The translations under genes were made by a program, and so were the position numbers. From Karalla daura (taxonomy: Eukaryota > Chordata > Actinopteri > Chaetodontiformes > Leiognathidae): a DNA stretch of 64,000 bases. The notes below the pieces were generated by a model. It was not told the origin of the DNA. It did no database searches and saw only the letters and a program-made list of their open reading frames with translations. The first letter of the stretch is position 1. Every line of letters starts with the position of its first letter. Of this stretch, positions 37,204 through 49,494 are shown piece by piece. The stretch is taken from positions 7,987,359 through 8,051,358 of the forward strand of contig CM055193.1 in NCBI GenBank assembly GCA_029224185.1, in the 5' to 3' direction.

Positions 37204-37700
37204 TGTGGGGCAGGGGTGGGGGTGGTTGCTGGAAATGCTAGATTCAAGTGGAGCAGAAAAAAAAAACAACAAAAAAACGCAACGCTGCTTATTTGCATGG
37301 TCCTTCTGTGCGGTGACCCGGCGGCGTCCCCCCCCCCCCCTCAGAATCGCAGTTTGCGTTTTTGCAATTTTCCATTCCTGTTGTGGCGCGTCTTTGATGT
37401 CGGCGGGCTTTGTGCGCCTCCTCCTCCACGTGGAGAACAAAAGGCAGTGCTGACGACGCAGAGCTTGAATGCATATTCAAGTTGATGCTGCAAAGTAATC
37501 CGGTAATCGCTATCTGTTCGACACAAGAGTTGCAGGATGTGTGTGTGTGAATAACAACACATAAGGGTGTGCCTTTGAATGTGTGTGTGTGTGTGTATGC
37601 ATGTGTGTAGCTTGGACCTGAATGCCTGCCTGTGAGTGTGCCTGTGTGTGTGTGTGTGTGTGTCGGTGTGAATATGTGTCAAGGCCTATACGGCATGTTA
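37000..37700. repeat. GT-rich region
   Basis: GT tracts at 37005-37050, 37152-37208, 37580-37612 and 37640-37662, plus a C run (37329-37340). No gene. Confidence 0.85.
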
Positions 37701-38900
37701 ATTCAGATGAGAGGCCACACTAGTTATCGGTATTGAACACGCGCCGCTGTTGGTGCGTGAGCCTTTGTTTGGGGTCTGTGCTGTTTGGTAATGAGAGGGA
37801 CTCTGTCGCCTCCGTGTGAGCTGCGGAGGGAGAGGAGAAACACACACACACACACACACATAGAGAGAGAGAGAGAGAGAGACGCACATACGCCGACCCC
37901 CGTCCCTTTCCAATCATGGACTCAGCTTCCTTAACCAGTCTCAACAGTACATAAATTACCTGGGGCAGTTGTAGCAGTGAGTGCTCTTTTATATACTGTG
38001 ATTTTCCAGCGTGCCCCCTCCCCCCTCCCTTTTTGTGTCATTTAATGTCTAATCATTATATATATATTTTCTTCTATCTATTGAAGAAAAACACACTGAG
38101 AAATTGCAAATCCGCTCACACGTTGCCTTAAAATTGTCGTACAGATTATGTACAACCATAACCTGATCGGGGTAACCTCTGAGAGGACAGGCTCATGATT
38201 TATCACTGTATGTTAACGGTCACCATTACACACCGCACATACACCACCCATAATGAATAGCTTAATGATGAGAATCGCATCTCCCAACAGCTGACCTTGG
38301 AGTCCAGGGTCATGGAGAGCAGGCGGGAGAGGGAGGGGCATTAGGATCGGTTGTGACCAAAGTGGGGGAGGGTTATGAGGGGTGGGCGGAAAAAAAAGAG
38401 GAGGGGCCGAGCGAAGAGGGAACTTTGAGCCATGTACACCAGCCATTCAGAGCCGACCTTGTAATCAAAGAGAGTTGAAAAGCAATTAACTGGGACAATT
38501 ATAGCAGCCAGAGGAGGCTGAATGGTTGGCTAAGTAAAGCAGTGTGTCATTGAATGGAGATTAATTGATGAGGGGAATATTTCAAGGTCTCTATTTGGCC
38601 TCTGGAAGTTTAAGTCGAACGTGTTTGTCACTGTCAAAGCGCGGAAGCCTATTCAGGGATTTCCCAGTCCTCATTATCTGCTTGAGATATCAAAACATCG
38701 GAGGTCAACATTTCCATTTAAAATCGCTCTTTCAAGGTATTGTCAGTAATATCCGTGAAAGGGTTTGACGTTATTCCTTTTGGATGGCTTTTATGATAAA
38801 TACCAGGGGTTTAAACAGACTTTTTGTATCACCTCTTCTTCCAATACTAAATGTACATTTTTGATGAAAATGTGTCACTGTGAAGTTAAAAAATAAATAT
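37701..38900. other. non-coding DNA with candidate unique patches
   Basis: CA then GA tract (37841-37882) and a TATATA run near 38060. 38160-38560 is repeat-free with several AATTA/TTAAT cores and a G/GA-rich stretch. No gene. Confidence 0.4.
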
Positions 38901-38904
38901 ATAT

Positions 38905-39195
38905 GTTTCCATCCATCCATCAGCTTCCCTGCTTGGTACCTTATATCCAGCACACGTACCAGTGTCAGGTAACACACCCTGGACACTGATCCATCACAGG
39001 ACACGGACACCATTTACTCTCATGCTCACACCTAGAGGCCACCAAGATGCTCCAGACAACATAAACATGCATGTTTATGTCTGGACTGTGGAAGAAAACT
39101 GGACGGAGTATTTCATTATTTGCACAGACACAAGCTGAACATGCAAGCCTTCTCTCTAAGAGGTGACAGTCCTCTTCACCAAGACACCATGTTTA
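38905..39195 (+). repeat. dispersed teleost repeat (CATCC-start family)
   Basis: CCATCCATCAGC start, then CACCCTGGACACTGATCCAT, CTCACACCTAGAGGCC, AACATGCATGTTTATG and GAACATGCAAGCC landmarks. Confidence 0.75.
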
Positions 39196-40160
39196 TCCGT
39201 GTTTTGCCATGTTTATCTCTTTTTCTCTGACTGGAACACAACTGGGCCAACTGTTGGATTGTAGCTGATATACAAGTTTTCCTTTGGAAGATGGAGCTGC
39301 TAATTCACAACACAGGAAAACAAAATACAAAGAAGATTTCAGGATTCAAAGTAGGAATTTACTCTGGCAAGTGCGAGCGAATGACACAAGCATGGCAAAG
39401 GGGTCAAAGAAGATGATGAGCTCTGGTTTGTAGAAGATAAGCATTTGCACAGTGACTCAGATATGAGTGAATAATGATTATCTTCTGCCTCATCTACTTC
39501 AGCTATTTTTCTTCCTCGTTTTTCTTTTTTTCCTCTTTTTGCTGGAGCATTGTGTACTTGGACAACAAGATACCAGCTGGCTCGTCTGGCACATACAGGT
39601 TCTCTACAGTCACCATGGAGAAACTCAATCCTCCTCCTCACCCCGCAACAAGAATCCACACTGCGCACACCACACATGAATAATCAAATTTTATCGCTAA
39701 CATTCAAATGCACTCGAGCCCGAGTGCTTCTCCTCTTCCCCCCGTTTAATTTTCTAGCACAATTTGCTCCGTCCATCAATAATTCAACAAGCGACAAGAT
39801 GGAGGAGAGTGATTGAACGTGTTTTCTCTTTATGGTTGGACGACAGTCGGTCCAATTAAAAGCCCAGGCAGTGTTTTTCCAATTTCCCTTCCGTTTTGGG
39901 ATTAATTACCATGTATGTTTGTGTGCGGGCACGAGTCTGCGCCTGGTTCTCGGTGAGGACAGTCGGCCTCACACGCAGTCGACGGTGAACGCCCACATGG
40001 CTGCACATGCATGGAAAAAAACCTATCAAATTCACACAAAGTCCAAGGTGTGCACGAATGAGACAGAAATCTGAACGCATCTCAGAAAAGATAAGCACGG
40101 CACAGACTGGCAGTGTCACACCATCCTCACAAAGTTGAAGTTAAATTGCCTTTGTCTTGT
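39196..40160. other. non-coding DNA
   Basis: Unique sequence with a T-rich stretch (39505-39540). 39680-39960 is repeat-free with AATTA cores. No gene recognised. Confidence 0.4.
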
Positions 40161-40164
40161 AACC

Positions 40165-40445
40165 CTGCAGCCACATCCAGATAAGATAAGATCAAATATT
40201 GTTGTTCTCTCCAAAAATCACACAAAATAAAGTCACTTCATATCTACAATACATAATAATAATAGCACAGTTTAATAAGTATAATAAGCAATGAGTAAGA
40301 AGGGTGAAATAAAGTAAGCAACATAATAACAAGGAATATCAATCATTAAAGATCAATAACAGCAATCCCAACAAGTTCACAAGTCTCCTGAGATATAACC
40401 CGGGGTCTGCCCCTGATCTCCTCCCTCAACCCAGAGGAGCAGCAG
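40165..40445 (-). repeat. LINE 3' region
   Basis: AGATAAGATAAGATC followed by AT-rich ACATAATAATAATAGC resembles the inverted tail of Rex1-like LINEs. It lies downstream (minus strand) of the reverse transcriptase fragment and may be part of the same insertion. Confidence 0.45.
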
Positions 40446-40447
40446 CT

Positions 40448-40717
40448 CTACTTTGAGCTCCTTACTCTCATCCCAAAGATCTCCCCCAAGACACCATGAA
40501 ACTTGAAACTCTTCCACTTGGGAGCATAACTCTTTCCTCGCTCAAGCAATCCAACTTCGCCCTTGCTGACTCTCAGCTGCTTCATCCTTGCTGCCAACCG
40601 TCTCGGTATGAGCTGGAGGTCACTGTCTGACGAGGACAGTGGGATCACGTCATCTGCCAAGAGCAAGAGGCAGGATCCTGAGGCCATGCAACCTGACACC
40701 AGCCCGAGAGGAGTCAA
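40448..40717 (-). pseudogene. LINE reverse transcriptase fragment
   Basis: The 89-codon minus-strand frame contains LLLLADDVIPLSSSDSDLQ, a degraded form of the LINE motif F-ADD-V-LL with the catalytic ADD intact. It is followed by a thumb-like stretch ending KSFKFHGVLGEIFG, which corresponds to the usual EFKYLGV block. Both flanks are lost. It is a dead relic of a non-LTR retrotransposon; the clade is unclear. Confidence 0.75.
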
Positions 40718-40720
40718 ATC

Positions 40721-41539
40721 CTGACCGTCAGTGAGTTTAGTTAAATGGCCTTAAAGGATAATTCCTGTTATGCGAGGTAGTTTTGTAGTTCAAGCCTTTT
40801 TTTTTAAAATAATAACCGTGTAATTTCTGCAAAGCCTCTCGCACTCTGAGGACGCAACAAGGTCAAAATGGCCACGTTTTAGTTTAGCCAGATTATTAAA
40901 TAAATTGTAGGCTAGAGGAAAATGGTGAATTCACAGCTACAAAAAAAAACAAAACACTGGAGTGCTCGGATAATAATTTCACCACACAATGTTGTTTTCT
41001 ATATCGGGGCTTGTGCTTAAAGATGGCAATTTGTTGGCCTCTTGGAGTCAGCAAAGTAAGCTTTAAAACAAGACACTGACATATTTTAATCTCAGCAAGA
41101 TGATGTGAGTGCAGAGTTGTATTTTACCACAGTCACCAGACAGAGAGCATTTGTCGTGGTCGCTAGTAGGTGAACATAAATCCAACGTTCGCTCTCATTT
41201 TAATCCCTGTCTCTTTAGCTGCTAAATGCACGGCTATGCTCCGCAGCTATCTGCTAACGACGTCTGCTGCTGTTGCTGCTCGGCGCCGGGCAGATATCGC
41301 TCTGTCAGGAGGACGAGTCTGATAAGAGCCAAGTTGTGTGCTGCGAACCAAAGCAGCGAGCTGAGAAACCATACAGAGCCCAGCAGCGAGGAGGAGAGCT
41401 GCAACTGGGCGAGAGGTGCGTGTAGGCATCGGTGTGAGCAACACTCTTCACACTTTTCACACAAAGTTACTTGATCTGGAGCTGGTGCAACAGGCAACAA
41501 CGTGCAATGAAAGTTATGACGTAATTACTGTGGCTGCAT
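40721..41539. other. probable dispersed repeat and unique DNA
   Basis: 41210-41440 (from TTTAGCTGCTAAATG to GAGAGCTGCAACTGGGC) resembles a repeat I recall from other fish genomes, which I cannot classify. The rest is unrecognised. Confidence 0.3.
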
Positions 41540-41660
41540 AGTAGATATGTGATTAGCATCGTTGGTTTGCATGTGGGTCTTTTTTGTTCCAGTCCTACAG
41601 TCCAAAAACATGCATTTCTCAGGTCAGCGAGAGAATCTGAATTACCCCTAGATGCGAGTC
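41540..41660 (-). repeat. dispersed teleost repeat (minus, partial)
   Basis: GCATAGTAGATATG, CAGTCCTACAGTCCAAAAAC and CTGAATTACCCCTAGATGCG landmarks follow in inverted order. Confidence 0.6.
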
Positions 41661-41734
41661 TGAGGGTGAGAATGATGTGTATGCCCTTTTTTGTATGTAC
41701 ATTCTCATTCCTAAAGTCACCCCTCTCAACACTG

Positions 41735-41812
41735 TCCAACAGTCCTGTAGAAATCACATCCAGAACAATGAAGCCGGATTACATTAAGCACAGAGCTGAC
41801 CTTTAAGATAAG
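41735..41812 (+). repeat. short repeat shared with 45627-45705
   Basis: CCAGAACAATGAAGCCGG and ACATTAAGCACAGAGC align with a segment near 45650 at roughly three quarters identity over about 70 bases. Family unknown. Confidence 0.5.
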
Positions 41813-41879
41813 GGACTGGGGACTCACCTGCTTTGCTTTGTTTACCTCTCCATGGATATTTATAAAGAAATGGTTGAGT

Positions 41880-42420
41880 GGGTTCGTTTTTCACCTCTGC
41901 CCCGGTAGGATGAGCTACATTTACTTCATTCCTTCCCACTGCACAACATTTATTTTTTCAAGGAAATGCCTCAGAAACCCACATATGCCCTGACATTGAG
42001 TCGTCGCCCTAATGATCTCTATTAGGCTAATTAAGCCAATTAACCTACTGAAACAATTCAGCGAGGCCGCTGCAACACCTCGCCGAGACCCTGAAGGTAC
42101 GTAGCGCAGAGGCGTGTGTGTGACTGATCCTTTCCCAGATACACCAAAAGGACAAGCGCTGTTTCATATCATTACCATAAACAAATTAGGGCATCGCTCT
42201 CTCGTTAGGCCAAATATGTCTCATTAGTGCCACAGCTGAACAAACCTCCTGATTAGGACTCACTGTCTCCCTTTGAAGCTCCGCAAAAGGAGAGTCTATT
42301 TTTTAATTAAGCTCATTTGCATTTACAAATGAGAAGCTAATTAATGAGACTCGTTTTCTGGGGCTTTTCTACTTTGGCAGGAAGCATGTGGAACAGTTTT
42401 TATGCACATGCAAAGACGCA
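41880..42420. promoter_or_regulatory. homeodomain/POU-rich candidate enhancer
   Basis: Repeat-free stretch dense in TAAT cores (CTAATGATC, GGCTAATTAAGCC, CCAATTAACC, CATTACC, CTCATTAG, CTGATTAGG). It ends in a long imperfect palindrome (42303-42344) with an octamer site ATTTGCAT (42315-42322) at its centre. It has the look of a conserved developmental enhancer. Conservation not tested. Confidence 0.4.
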
Positions 42421-42604
42421 AGAAGTGGAAAGAGGACAAGAGCAAGAGAGAGCTGCGGTGAAGCTGTTAGCACCCTGGAAACAACCAATCAAACTGACTT
42501 AACGCAAAAAGCAGAGAGAACATGTTTGTTTTTTTTTTAATCCTTTCTAGCTGCGTGAATTTGCATACAAGCCAATAATCAACTTTTCCTTGATCACCAT
42601 CTTA

Positions 42605-43235
42605 GAGGGGTGGTATGGTCCTTGTCTTGTTGCAGTCTTTTGAAGATGTTTCAATGCTCATCCAAGAGGCTTCTTCACTTCTGAATGGCTGGCGAGGAAG
42701 CCCAGGATTTGACCTCTGCAAAGTCGTTAGCATAGTCGTTGCGAGTGCCGGGCTGTCGTTAAAGTGCCATTAGAGTCACCTGAGGTCTGCTGTTAACGAC
42801 TGTCATTCTGGTTTCTGCTGAGGCCAGGTGTCAATGGTTTTTAAGGAATGATAGGACAGCATTGTATGTAAGGGGAAAGGTGGTGTCACAGACCTTCCCC
42901 ATCTGTTCTCCGGTGGTCCATCTTGTCATCGATGGCTTCTTTTAGGTCCCTTTTCAAACCACCCGTCTTCCCTGTTCAATACATATACATTGTTGTCTTC
43001 AAATGAGCGTCCTTTGTCTAACAAATGAAGGTGTACAGATGAGTCTGTACCTGAGGACTCAGCCCTTCTGTGTATAGCTTGGAGCATCCTTCACTGTGCT
43101 GCACTCCATGAATTAGCCCGCTCTTCTAGGTGTGTGTGGTCTTGGGCTTGGACCTGGAGTTCACACTAACTGACTGGCTTCACCAGAGTCTTCATCCCTC
43201 ACCTACTGACAGATGTCTGTACTGGGTGGTAGTGC
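42605..43235 (-). mobile_element. Penelope-like element remnant
   Basis: On the minus strand a degraded GIY-YIG-type C-terminal domain can be read, with VHLHLLDKGRSFED, REDGWFEKG and LTYNAVLSFL blocks in broken frames. It is followed by the characteristic 3' end (GAAGCCTCTTGGATGAGC, then AAACATCTTCAAAAGAC) at 42627-42679. Frameshifts and stops make it inactive. The reverse transcriptase part is missing. Confidence 0.75.
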
Positions 43236-44599
43236 CACCTGTCCCCAACCAGTGTAGACTGGGCTAGGCCTCGGCCCGGCTGTCAAACAGGGGTTAAATC
43301 GGGCAAAAGATCTTGTGGTGTGCCAAGGCAACTCCAGTTGCCATGACTCTTCGGCTCCTTGGATAACGACGACCTGGAGCGAATGAGAACCTCCAGAGTC
43401 GGCATCTTACGTACAATGTGCGCTGTGTTATTTTGCAGCTCTCAGGGGAAAAAATGACCGATTCACGTTTGTTTTTTTTCTTTGTGGGTTGACACAAGCG
43501 TCGGGCCGGGCAGCTCTCCGGGGAGGCTGAGGTGGACAGGTCGGCGCAGGGAGAGAGCATGAGTGGTGTGTCATGCAAGGATGAGGAAGGTGACAGGGCA
43601 AATATGGTGCGCAGGAGCACGGATGTGTGCGCGTTTGCGTATGAGTGTGTCGAAAAGAGGGAGAACAAGAGGGAGCGAAAAAAGGAGAGAGAGGTGTGAT
43701 ATCATCAATTAAATAACCCTCCCACACAGCATCTGGTGCTCTCTCAGGCCGTCTGTCTCTTCCCCGACCAGCGTACGCTGATTTTATGCTTCTGCGTTTC
43801 TGTTTTTCTCCCCCCCCTCCCCTCTCTCTCTCTATCTTCGGTTCTTGCGTTCCTCAGCCACAGTTCGCTACTCATCCCGGGTCACAGGGTGCAGTGTCCC
43901 CCCCCGCCTGCCCGCCCCTCCGCCTCTCCTCCGCAGGCTCGGCCTCCTCCATCCTCCTCAAAAATCATCAAAAAGCAGCAGCTGCTAAAACAGGGAGGGG
44001 AAGGAGGGCGGTTAATGTAACCGAGTGGATGAGTGTGAAGAGGAAAACCCACTGACCGCACATTAACAAGGCAGATGTGCACAAGTTCATTATGCCCCTA
44101 ATTAATTTCTAACTCGTTTCCTTCGAACTGTGCTACCTTAACCCGTGATTTAATAAGACACTTCTTCGTTCTCGGTCTCTCTCGCTGTGGAATGAGGTCG
44201 GTCCGTAGCGTGGAAAGACTAATACGAGATCGAATGTTGCGGATGAAGAAAGCTTTTACATTAATAGGCAGAATCCAATTATAAGTTTGTGTGAAGAGGG
44301 CCGTGCTGACAAAATGGATTTTAAGGTTTCGGTTTGATGTTTGATCGCAAGGTGAGAGGGAAGGAGGGGGGAAGCTCTGAAATCGAATCAGCCGTGGGAT
44401 CTCGAAGCAACGTGCGAAACCAGAAGGTTCAGTAAAACGTTTGGGTAAAACACGATGGGAACCGACTTTCTGTTTGCGTGTTTGTGCACGCACTGACACA
44501 AGCCGACATTTCAACATTTCCCCATTTTAATGTCTGATTTTGGAATCTAGGTCAGCATGCTGAATTAGAAACAATCTGCACCCCCCCCCCCCCTCCACA

Positions 44600-44630
<31 letters not shown>

Positions 44631-45360
44631 CCTCCTCCGTTTTCCACTCTGCAACGAGGATCCACATTTGTGCGCTTTCACGTGCCCTGACAATTATAAT
44701 CCAATTTTAGATATGAGCATTAGTATCTCAAAATTCTCAAAGATTTGGGGGAGCATAATATTAAAGGAATTTCTATTAGGCCTACTGACAAAAAAAAAGT
44801 GCCTTCGACAAATGAGGGCTTTTTTTTTCACACGGCGGTTCAGCGCAGGAGAATGATGAGTGCGACACCGCTGTGTGGGAATGAGTGGGATTTGATAGAG
44901 TCTGCGCTTTGTTGTAGAAACACTCTTGGTTAATGATATGCCTCTCTCACTCTCTCTCTCTCTCTCTCTCGGCTCCCCCCTTCTCCTCCTCCCATTCCTC
45001 CAGCGAGGAGGAGAGATAACGAGGGAGCAAGAGAGCCCGAAAACTTCACACAAAGAGGAGAGGAATCAGCACAACGCACCATCTCAGCCCCCCTCTCGGA
45101 GAAACTTTGTCGTCTTTGCTTCTCCCCATCTCTCCTCTCCTCCTCTCTCCTCCGCCTGTCTCTCCGCTGCTTTCTGATGCCGGCGCAAAACTTGCTCAAA
45201 TTCGCCCGGTGATCAAGGATGGGGACGGCCTCACACGTGTAGCTCGAACACTGAGGAGATCTTCTCAAGTCTGATGTGATGAATGCGGTCTAGTTTATAT
45301 AACAAACATGAACGTGAGTGGTTAGAGGCAAAGACTGTAGACCCGAGACGCTCTGTGTGT
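43236..45360. other. non-coding DNA with candidate patches
   Basis: C-rich DNA (43809-43825, 43897-43935), a repeat-free AT-rich patch with CCTAATTAATTTC (near 44098), a C run and CA tract (44580-44630), and CT microsatellite (44943-44971). 44100-44520 is unique. No gene is supported. Confidence 0.45.
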
Positions 45361-45364
45361 GACA

Positions 45365-45845
45365 ACAAGATAAGATAAACCTTTATTTGTTGTGAAATTT
45401 ACACAGAAGAAGAAGAGACATTCATGCATCCATTATCTTACCTGCTTTGTACACTTGTTTTTTCAGATGCTAGCTGTCATCCAACACGTTGCCTCAATCG
45501 ACCCATAGAAACAATAAATAACATGTATAACATTTCTTATAGTAAAACATATAGGCTGTTGAGGTTATGGTGTACTGTTGACTAATACTGCACAAAAAAT
45601 CAAAATAAAGTGATCAACTTCCTAATGTTTAAAGGCAAAGAAGTAATGGCCAGAACAATGAATCCAGGACACATCAAACACAGAGTTCCCCTGGAAGCTG
45701 TGGGACTGCGGGACATTGCTTTACTGCAACTTAGGTTTAACTTCAAAGTCAGATTGAAAGGTTTTTTTATCTCAAAATTTCACAATATTATTCTGTAATT
45801 TCTCAGTGTGAGATCAGTAAAGTGCATCTATCTATCTAGCTATCT
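45365..45845. repeat. LINE tails, two orientations
   Basis: GATAAGATAAACCTTTATTTG (45369-45389) is an inverted tail. 45480-45780 is a degenerate LINE-derived stretch that ends in TTTCTCAGTGTGAGATCAG and an ATCT run (45826-45846) on the plus strand. Confidence 0.6.
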
Positions 45846-45879
45846 GTTAGTGTAGAGTTTCCATGCTGCCCCTGTGTCT

Positions 45880-45937
45880 ATGTACTGTAGGTTTCCTCCA
45901 GGCACTCCTGGATGCCATATACCAAAAACGAGTGAAT

Positions 45938-46011
<74 letters not shown>

Positions 46012-46105
46012 AGGGATGTATTCCCTCACATTCCCAGCAGACTCCCACATCACTGGCTAGCTGTAAAGCAGGTTTAGAAAACGGTTGGATGAATGGAACG
46101 CATAG
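45880..46105 (-). repeat. dispersed teleost repeat with GT expansion
   Basis: A GT run of 72 bases (45939-46010) sits between GTTTCCTCCAGGCA and a GCAGGTTTAGAAAACGG plus GGATGAATGG end, as in other inverted copies. Confidence 0.65.
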
Positions 46106-46177
46106 ACTGAAGTCACACTGCACTGGTAACATGGATTGCTCTGGGATATGTGCTCACAATGACAGGAGTGCCAGCTC

Positions 46178-46179
<2 letters not shown>

Positions 46180-46232
<53 letters not shown>

Positions 46233-46236
46233 TGTG
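46180..46236. repeat. GT microsatellite
   Basis: GT run with one GTAT interruption. Confidence 0.95.
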
Positions 46237-48780
46237 GTTAAGGAACTGCATGTGATTCAAGGAATCGTAACTATAAGGAGTGTTCGCTGCCATCTCCTGC
46301 TTCTTTGTGCACTTGCGCCCTGCACATAACCGTGTGCGTGTGCGTGTGTTTGAGTTTGTGTGTCACATGTATTCATGCATGTACAGTATGTGCGACTCAG
46401 TGGGACCCAGGCCCGTCCCTCTCTAGAGCACCACGCTCTGATAGATGTTAATGTGGACTGACGCAGGGGTGTCCCCCGAGGGAGGGAACACGGCCAGCGA
46501 GGGAGAGGGAGGAAGGGTGTGTGTACGAGTGTGTGTTGGGGAGGGAGAGAGGTGGGGAGGTGGGGGGGGGGATTCATTCCTCTAATCCTCTGCCTTCTTC
46601 ACAGAGCCGAAGCGGGGAAGAGGCACTGAACCACCCAATGAATAAATAAAAGCCTCAGCCCCCGCCTCCCCTATGCTCCAGCCTGGAGCTCTGCGCAGGA
46701 GCACTTAAAAGCATTTTAACAAGAGAGTCACTTCATTAAATATGGACTTCCTGTCCGCAAAAAAACCCTAGAAGGAAAACTCTGGGTGACTTTTCACATT
46801 GTGAAATATGGGGAAGAGTGTGGGGGCAGGAGGGGATGGGGTGGGGTGGGGGGGTGGGCATGCATGGGAGACTGAGGCGGAAAGAGAAACTATTGCGCAG
46901 AGAGACAAAGGGAGAGAAATATAGCAAAGCTGGGGCAAAAAAGGATAAGCAAGGCGAGATAACAGAAGCAGTGAGCTGGAAATTTGCAAGGACCTTTTCA
47001 GATCTCTGTAAATTTGCACAGAGCACACATCAGGTCAGTTTTGCATTCACAGCATGTCCCCCTTTTTGTGATCTTTTTTTTTTTGAGGAGGGAGGGGCGT
47101 GTATTTTCTATATTCAAAGCCCTGACGGCAAACAAATGTCATAAAATCATTACAGTGTAAAAAAAAAACACGATTATAGAGGGCGAAGACACAGAGGAAG
47201 ATAAAGACGCTGTGGGAAGCAGCTATGGGAGGAAAATGAGTTCGGCTCAGTGACATTCAAAATTCAAAGCCTTGAAATCTGGCTGGTACCAAACACTTAT
47301 TCAGAAATGTGTAGTTATGTAAAATGTTCACAGCTGATGTTTGATAGCTTCCTTTGTATCCCTAAAACCTCTGGCAATTTGTTCTGGCTGCATCAATCCA
47401 GCTCACTGTGGCAGTTTAAATGAACCAATTATCATTACCGGTTGTGTTTTTGTTCAAACAGTCTGGTAAAAAAAAAGAAAAAGAAAAAAGAAAAAAGGAG
47501 AGACTAATTCATCTCCGAGGTCTCTTCAACCACAGATGTCTCAACATCCACAAAATACATGTTCCAATCCAGTATCAAGTTTTACATCTGAGTGAATCAC
47601 ACTTCAAAAATGATATTTCTATGAATTATTGTGTGCACTCTTTAGTGTCAATCGATTGGACACACCATGCATGATAATGCGATGTCAAGTGCCAAAGCAG
47701 AAAAATAGGTGGGGATCATCAAAAAAAGACAATCACATCGCAAAATATTACATAGTGATAAGAAAGACATGGCTCTGGAGGTATTGTGCATGGGTTAGGG
47801 GTGAATGTATGGACAACTCTAAGAAAAATTGACTACTAGCAGTTCATATGAGAAACCGAAGCTTCTGTGATGTAGTGTTGGTGTGGTGTGAAGCCTTGGA
47901 TGATCTCAGATCTCGTGCAGGTTTCCTCGTTCAGTTCAACGTGATGTGTTCATTTTTAATGTGGAAACAAACGCGTGAGGGGCGGTACGTCACGTCCCGT
48001 TTGGTCAGGAAATGTTTTGTGTTTTTGTGTGAGTGACCCCTCAAGTCATAATTACAAGTGATCATTTTTCAGTTCCTGAGGGACCACAGCAGAGAGGAAA
48101 ACAGGTCATCTTTAGTCCTCAATTTATCAATTTTTAGCAGCACAAGTGCATCGTTTCAATCTGTATGTGAACTCTTTAGTCGCACATGCATTAGGGAATC
48201 GAAATAAAGCAGCCTGAAGCATCAGGTGAGGGTGGACATCGGGTTCACCCTTTTCTGTTTTGCTCTAACAGCAAAAAGCTTGAACATGACGTACTTGTGA
48301 TTCCAGTTTCACAAACTGGATGTAGGAGCTTCTGACCAACACGAGGAGGATGCATCTGTTGCCAACCCGTCTCTATCCTGGCCTCCGAGTCCCTGCTGGT
48401 GAGACGCCTGATGTCCACCACTTCAGTCCCTGCTCTTTTTGAGCTCATCGACAGTCGACCGGTCCACGCCAAACACCTGACACACCTGAGTCGCCGTTAC
48501 AACAGTGATGCATCTGCTCCAGAAACTCTCCATCCACCAGTCATCGGATGAAGCCTTTTCCCAGCCTGACAAAGCTGAGCGTGATACAATTCCATCCTAT
48601 CAGTGAGAAAACACATCATCCCGTTATGAAACTTTGGAAAAGATTGTGCAACATCTGAAACGCTTCCCCCCCCGCCGCCTTCGATGTTCTCCCGAAGCTT
48701 TTTCCTTTTCTTTTTTTTTTTTCGCTTCAGAAAAAAGAAAAAAAAACACTTAAAATGCAAGGCAGAAGATCTCCTGCTGT
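46237..48780. other. non-coding DNA with G-rich motif
   Basis: 46495-46571 and 46818-46860 are strong G-run clusters on the plus strand. An A-rich stretch lies at 47466-47496. 47640-48480 is unique without recognisable coding. No gene. Confidence 0.45.
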
Positions 48781-49335
48781 ACAAATAGTCAGCACTTTCC
48801 TTCTCTCAGGATACTTCCCACACACCCCGAGAGCTGGTTATTAAGCCACTGCTAAAAAAAAAAAAGGAAAAAAAAACGACCCAGAAGTCTCAATGGGGAA
48901 CAACTATACACCTATATCATAACTGAAAAGGTTTCTTCTTTCTTTTTTTTTCCAACAGCTGAAACACTTTTCAGAAACACTGAGGTTGCTCTGCCTTTAA
49001 CACTTGTTCTGCTTTCAGATTTCACCTTCGAGCACAAGAGGCTGCTCCCGTTAAGGAGCCCTCATCACACCTCTATTGTTCAACATCGTCTCAGATGATA
49101 AAAAGCAACAAAATCTCCCGCTATAATTAAACAGAAGGCGCAGATTGGCATATAGCGATATCACCAGGAGAGCACAGGGTTCATAAAAAGCACCGAGTGG
49201 GCACTTTGAGATACGCTCACTGGTCTTATCAAACCCTGAGTGATTGACGAGCGGAGAGCGCTTGTGACCCGCTGCTCCATTATGGACCATTCAAACACCT
49301 CAGAGAGTCTGTGCGAGCGCCGTTCACCATCCCCG
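48781..49335. promoter_or_regulatory. repeat-free candidate element
   Basis: 49020-49335 is unique and complex, with a PBX/MEIS-type site (TGATTGACGAG, near 49242). 48855-48878 is A-rich. Function inferred. Confidence 0.25.
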
Positions 49336-49339
49336 GGGT

Positions 49340-49445
49340 GAAAACTAAACACTGCAGCACGGCATTAAGTTTTCATGCAGCACATATGTGCAACACGCTC
49401 CCAGAGCACCTGGAGGTCCACTTCAAAACTCAGCTTTTTTTTTTT
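49340..49445 (+). pseudogene. LINE ORF2 C-terminus relic
   Basis: The plus-strand reading LSFHAAHMCNTLPEHLE then HFKTQLF resembles the C-terminal W-N-x-LP ... FK-x-x-L-K-T-x-L-F block of L2/CR1-type LINE proteins. No catalytic part remains. Confidence 0.45.
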
Positions 49446-49494
49446 CTGTTTGCCAATGCATCTTTCACCCACTCACTCATTCATTCATTACTCT

